From contig JAKSKN010000003.1 in the NCBI GenBank assembly GCA_024401695.1, forward strand, positions 1 through 64,000: 64,000 nt of DNA. Reading direction: 5' to 3'. The notes below the pieces were generated by a model. That model made no database searches, was not told the DNA's origin, and worked only from the letters and a program-made list of their open reading frames with translations. Position numbers and translations under genes: made by a program. Origin of the DNA: Bacteroidales bacterium. GTDB lineage: Bacteria; Bacteroidota; Bacteroidia; Bacteroidales; UBA932. Position 1 is the first letter of the stretch. Each line of letters starts with the position of its first letter. This document shows, in pieces, positions 61,188-64,000 of this stretch.

Positions 61188-61547
61188 CTAAATTTCTTCG
61201 GGATCCATACCGAGGGCTACACGAGCCTCATCGGAAAGGAGGCTTTGGTCCCAGGCGGGTTCGAACACGAGGTCGATGTTGCATCCGGTGATGCCGGGAG
61301 TATCCAGAACACTTGTCCGTACATCATTCATCACTTCATCTGCCATAGGACAGTTGGGGGCCGTGAAGGTCATTTTGATATAAACCTCGTGAGCCTTGTT
61401 GATGTTCAACTCATAAATCAGCCCGAGATCATAAATGTTCACGGGGATTTCCGGGTCATAAACCTGCTTGAGCGCCAGGATTACATCCTCGTATAAAGGC
61501 GCAAGTGCCTTCACGTCTTCGGGCGTAAGAACTTCTTTGCTTTCCAT
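61188..61547 (-). CDS. DUF59/MIP18-family iron-sulfur assembly factor
   Basis: A 119-residue protein of the PaaD/SufT-like DUF59 family: LKQVYDPEIPVNIYDLGLIYEL, the Cys-containing MTFTAPNCPMADEV and VFEPAWDQSLLSDEAR. Members help assemble or deliver Fe-S clusters. The position directly after sufE, with overlapping TAATG stop/start, supports a role in the SUF pathway. Confidence 0.92.
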   Translation of the reverse strand: MESKEVLTPEDVKALAPLYEDVILALKQVYDPEIPVNIYDLGLIYELNINKAHEVYIKMTFTAPNCPMADEVMNDVRTSVLDTPGITGCNIDLVFEPAWDQSLLSDEARVALGMDPEEI

Positions 61548-61960
61548 TACAGATTCTCCTCCGCTGTTCTTTTTATTGTCGAAATCATACTGGCCAGGCC
61601 GTTCGCCCTGGTTGGAGAAAGATTCTCCTTGAGGCCGAGTTCGTCAATGAAAGAAAAGTCATCTTCTGAAATTTCCTTCGGAGTGCGACCGGAATATACG
61701 CCCACAAGCAGAGATATGATGCCCCTGGTGATTATCGCATCGCTGTCGGCGCTGAACCAGAGCAGCCCGTCCTCCATTTTACAATCAAGCCAAACTCTTG
61801 ACTGACAGCCCTTTATAAGTCTGTCTTCAGTTTTTGACTCTTCCGGAAAAGGCTTAAGGTTCTTGCCTAGTTCAATCAGATATTCATATTTGTCGAGCCA
61901 CTCGTCGAACATTGAAAAATCTTCGACTATCTGCGCCTGGACTTCTTTCAAACTGCCCAT
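61547..61960 (-). CDS. sufE: SufE sulfur-acceptor protein
   Basis: A 137-residue SufE with its sulfur-accepting Cys52 in IKGCQSRVWL and the helix NLSPTRANGLASMI. It takes persulfide sulfur from SufS and passes it to the SufBCD scaffold. Start and stop overlap with both neighbours as TAATG, so sufS-sufE-DUF59 are translationally coupled. sufBCD are not in the window. Confidence 0.95.
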   Translation of the reverse strand: MGSLKEVQAQIVEDFSMFDEWLDKYEYLIELGKNLKPFPEESKTEDRLIKGCQSRVWLDCKMEDGLLWFSADSDAIITRGIISLLVGVYSGRTPKEISEDDFSFIDELGLKENLSPTRANGLASMISTIKRTAEENL

Positions 61961-63156
61961 TACACCAACATACTTATCGCCTTTTCCAGCGAATCAATAA
62001 AATACTCCGCTTCCTGAAGCGTGTTATACTGTGCGAACGACGCACGCACCATCCCGGTCACACCGAATCTGTCCATCAACGGTTCGGCGCACATCTGTCC
62101 GGAGCGGACTGCGATGCCCATCTTGTCCAATATCAAGGCGAGGTCTTCGTGATGGGCGCCTTCGACAGTGAATGAGAAAAGAGGAACTTTCTTGAATTCA
62201 CCGCCGGGAATACCGAAAAGTCTGATTCTGTCATTGCGGCTCAGTGCATCAAGTACAAAGTCACGGACATCGTCATTATCGTTTGCCCGAAGTTCCGCGG
62301 CTATTTCAAGAGCAGGCTTGAGCGTCGGGACGCCGGCCATATTCTGAGTCCCCGCTTCGAACTTCTGAGGCAGCGGAGCGTATGTCGTGCCTGCCCAGCT
62401 GACGGTTCCTATCATCTCGCCGCCGCCCATGAACGGAGGCATCTTCTCAAGCAATTCCCTGCGACCATAAAGAACGCCTGTCCCCGGTGCGGAAAAAACT
62501 TTATGTCCGGAGAACGCATAGAAGTCACAGCCAAGGTCACGGACATCGACAGCCTCGTGAACTATGCCCTGAGCACCATCGGCAAGAACATAGCAACCCT
62601 TTGAATGACAAATATTTACAATCTTCTTGATTGGATTTGTCAAGCCCAGTACATTTGAGATGTGTGACACACAGACAAGCTTTGTCTTCGGTGTGATCAT
62701 AGTCTCAAGTTCACCGTATTTCAAATGGCCGTTATCATCAACTTCAAGGTGCTTCAGAACAGCATTCTTTCTTTTGCAGAGCATCTGCCATGGAACTATG
62801 TTGGAATGATGCTCGGCCTCCGTGACAATTATTTCGTCTCCTTCCTTGATGAACGCCTCTCCAAAGGAAAACGCAACAAGATTAATGGAAGCGGTAGCTC
62901 CGGATGTGAATATTATTTCTTCGCGGGAGTCTGCATTAAGATACTGCCTGACCGCATCTCTTGTCGTTTCGTACTCTTCAGTTGCAACGGCCGCAATATG
63001 ATGGACCGCCCGATGCAGATTGGCATTTTTACGAGAGGAAAGTTCTTCCCAAAGATCGATGACACGCTGTGGGCGCAACGAAGTTGCAGCGTTGTCAAGA
63101 TAGACAAGCTGCTTTCCGTAAACCTTCTCGGACAGCTGTGGAAATTGATCTCTCAT
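61960..63156 (-). CDS. sufS: SufS cysteine desulfurase
   Basis: A 398-residue PLP enzyme of the class II (SufS) desulfurases. The PLP Lys is in FSGHKVFSAPGTG near residue 220, the cofactor-stacking His in TEAEHHSNIVPW, the cofactor Asp in ADGAQGIVHEAVDV and the catalytic Cys in VRSGQMCAEPLM near residue 355. It converts cysteine to alanine and gives persulfide to SufE. First gene of a four-gene minus operon; its promoter box is 7 nt before the ATG, and it shares a 38-nt divergent region with ruvA. Confidence 0.96.
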   Translation of the reverse strand: MRDQFPQLSEKVYGKQLVYLDNAATSLRPQRVIDLWEELSSRKNANLHRAVHHIAAVATEEYETTRDAVRQYLNADSREEIIFTSGATASINLVAFSFGEAFIKEGDEIIVTEAEHHSNIVPWQMLCKRKNAVLKHLEVDDNGHLKYGELETMITPKTKLVCVSHISNVLGLTNPIKKIVNICHSKGCYVLADGAQGIVHEAVDVRDLGCDFYAFSGHKVFSAPGTGVLYGRRELLEKMPPFMGGGEMIGTVSWAGTTYAPLPQKFEAGTQNMAGVPTLKPALEIAAELRANDNDDVRDFVLDALSRNDRIRLFGIPGGEFKKVPLFSFTVEGAHHEDLALILDKMGIAVRSGQMCAEPLMDRFGVTGMVRASFAQYNTLQEAEYFIDSLEKAISMLV

Positions 63157-63163
63157 CGGACTG

Positions 63164-63171
63164 CAAATTTA
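63164..63171 (-). promoter_or_regulatory. sufS operon promoter box
   Basis: TAAATTTG on the minus strand fits TAnnTTTG and ends 7 nt before the sufS ATG. Confidence 0.6.
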
Positions 63172-63182
63172 GTATTTTTTCC

Positions 63183-63190
63183 TATTTTTG
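63183..63190 (+). promoter_or_regulatory. ruvA promoter box
   Basis: TATTTTTG fits TAnnTTTG and ends 4 nt before the ATG at 63195. It is 11 nt from the divergent sufS box. Confidence 0.6.
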
Positions 63191-63194
63191 TGAT

Positions 63195-63788
63195 ATGGTC
63201 AATTACATTTCAGGCAGGATTGCGGAACTCACTCCGACCTACGTCGTTATTGATAATAACGGCATCGGATATCTGATGGAGATATCACTCCAGACTTATG
63301 GTAGCCTCGAAGGCAAGGGCGACGCCAGGATTTTTGTTCAAAGCCAGGCGAACCCTCGGGAAGGAACAACGGTGGAATATGGTTTCGCTTCGCAAGAAGA
63401 GCGCACATTATTCCGCCACATAACCAGCGTTTCCGGGATGGGATCGTCTTCCGCCAGGATGATTCTGTCTTCACTGACAGCCGACGAGCTGAGGGAGGCA
63501 ATTCTTGCCGAAGACGTGGCAAGGCTGAAATCGATCAAGGGAATCGGGTTGAAAACAGCTCAGAGAATGGTGCTCGAACTGAAGGATAAGATTGTGAAGG
63601 GAGAAGAAGTCAGTGCCGACTCACTGTTCCGCCAGGATACGAATGCTGCAGCAGATGAAGCAGCAAGCGCTCTTCAGCAGCTTGGGTTCAGCAAGCCGAA
63701 CATTTCCAAAGCAATTCAAGCCATACTTAAGAAAAATCCTGCGGCAAGCGTCGAACAGATTATCAAAGCTGCCCTCCAGATGTTGTAG
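63195..63788 (+). CDS. ruvA: Holliday junction DNA helicase subunit RuvA
   Basis: A 197-residue RuvA. The N-terminal OB fold is MVNYISGRIAELTPTYVVIDNNGIGYLMEIS; two helix-hairpin-helix motifs follow (FRHITSVSGMGSSSARMILS and LKSIKGIGLKTAQRMVLELKDK); the C-terminal RuvB-binding three-helix domain ends in AASVEQIIKAALQML. It binds four-way junctions and loads RuvB. The ATG at 63195 is certain: the longer frame from 63069 begins inside the divergent sufS gene. ruvB and ruvC are not adjacent. Confidence 0.96.
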   Translation: MVNYISGRIAELTPTYVVIDNNGIGYLMEISLQTYGSLEGKGDARIFVQSQANPREGTTVEYGFASQEERTLFRHITSVSGMGSSSARMILSSLTADELREAILAEDVARLKSIKGIGLKTAQRMVLELKDKIVKGEEVSADSLFRQDTNAAADEAASALQQLGFSKPNISKAIQAILKKNPAASVEQIIKAALQML

Positions 63789-63804
63789 TGTTCCACGTGG
63801 AACG
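63789..63804. promoter_or_regulatory. parS-like palindrome between ruvA and mnmG
   Basis: The 14-bp perfect palindrome GTTCCACGTGGAAC (63790-63803), with T at 63789, matches the bacterial parS consensus TGTTNCACGTGNAACA at every position but the last. It lies in the 18-nt gap between the convergent ruvA and mnmG stops. It has no loop and no T run, so it is not a terminator. Confidence 0.65.
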
Positions 63805-63806
63805 CT

Positions 63807-64000
63807 TTATCTTCCGAAATAAACCAACAGAACGGAGATGTCTGCTGGAGAAACACCCGAGATCCGAGATGCCTGTGCTATCGTTCTCGGGTTATATCTT
63901 TTCAGCTTCTGGCGACACTCTATGGTCAATCCGGAAACCTTTTCAAAATCAAAACCCTCAGGAATTTTAAGAGATTCGAGACGGGAAAGCTTCTCGACAA
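63807..64000 (-). CDS. mnmG: tRNA uridine-5-carboxymethylaminomethyl modification enzyme MnmG, C-terminus only
   Basis: The last 64 residues of MnmG (GidA) are read on the minus strand to the stop at 63807-63809: [18 protein letters not shown], then [18 protein letters not shown] and [14 protein letters not shown]. This is the conserved MnmE-interacting C-terminal helical domain. With MnmE it modifies the wobble uridine of several tRNAs. The rest of the gene lies beyond the window. Confidence 0.93.
   Translation of the reverse strand, partial: VEKLSRLESLKIPEGFDFEKVSGLTIECRQKLKRYNPRTIAQASRISGVSPADISVLLVYFGR

Noticed and set aside
63069-63194. N-terminal extension of RuvA
   Set aside because: It lies inside the divergent sufS gene and promoter; RuvA normally starts at its OB fold, at 63195.

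Overview
The window reads as a chromosomal segment of a Bacteroidales bacterium with moderately high GC, probably a gut or rumen lineage. The evidence is a SusC/SusD-type glycan utilisation locus, a str operon with rpsJ directly after fusA, the sigma54-regulator/lptE/secG block, a fused SecDF, single-subunit GlyRS, and the phylum's promoter box TAnnTTTG, with an upstream TTTG in the best cases. The species cannot be fixed from this sequence alone. Almost everything is vertically inherited core or carbohydrate-catabolic content; I see no prophage, insertion sequence, CRISPR array or integrase.

Layout. 1-3.5 kb: minus-strand str operon (rpsL, rpsG, fusA, rpsJ) followed by a tRNA-Met cut by the window edge. 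3.5-10 kb: an OmpA/TPR lipoprotein, divergent from a sigma54 activator, LptE-like lipoprotein, unknown protein and SecG, then a ClpB without its N-domain. 10-22.3 kb: two paralogous SGNH hydrolases, tRNA-Gly, pheS with a small exported protein, then exported hydrolases (C69 peptidase, GH92 mannosidase, alkaline phosphatase, GH95), tRNA-Ser and a HAD phosphatase. 22.4-22.8 kb holds remnants of two dead genes. 22.9-29.7 kb: a GH9-type lipoprotein, CYTH protein, a membrane-bound AraC regulator, an HI0933-type flavoprotein, an SDR and a membrane-bound LytTR regulator.

29.8-48.3 kb is an alpha-glucan (starch/maltodextrin) utilisation locus: inner-membrane sugar transporter, SusC, SusD, a SusE/F-like protein with about seven binding repeats, a SusG-like GH13 with an inserted domain, a GH53 galactanase, a double GH13 fusion protein, a GH97 that aligns residue for residue with SusB at its catalytic sites, and a short GH77. 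The expected pathway is surface capture and cutting, TonB-dependent import, periplasmic trimming, sugar uptake and cytoplasmic disproportionation. No SusR-like regulator is present; a divergent LytTR regulator with three 21-bp-spaced repeats beside it is the best local candidate.

48.4-64 kb: secDF, dnaE, a GH2 beta-glucuronidase and a Gfo/Idh/MocA oxidoreductase, convergent with glyS; a ThiL-like protein that has lost most kinase metal ligands; the minus operon sufS-sufE-DUF59-folK; ruvA; a parS-like palindrome; and the 3' end of mnmG.

The points most worth following are the 21-bp repeat array at the LytTR/alpha-glucan locus junction, the parS-like site next to mnmG, nine genes whose promoter box sits only 4-7 nt before the start codon (probable leaderless mRNAs), and the unusual protein architectures in the alpha-glucan locus. 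All calls come from reading the sequence; no database search was run.
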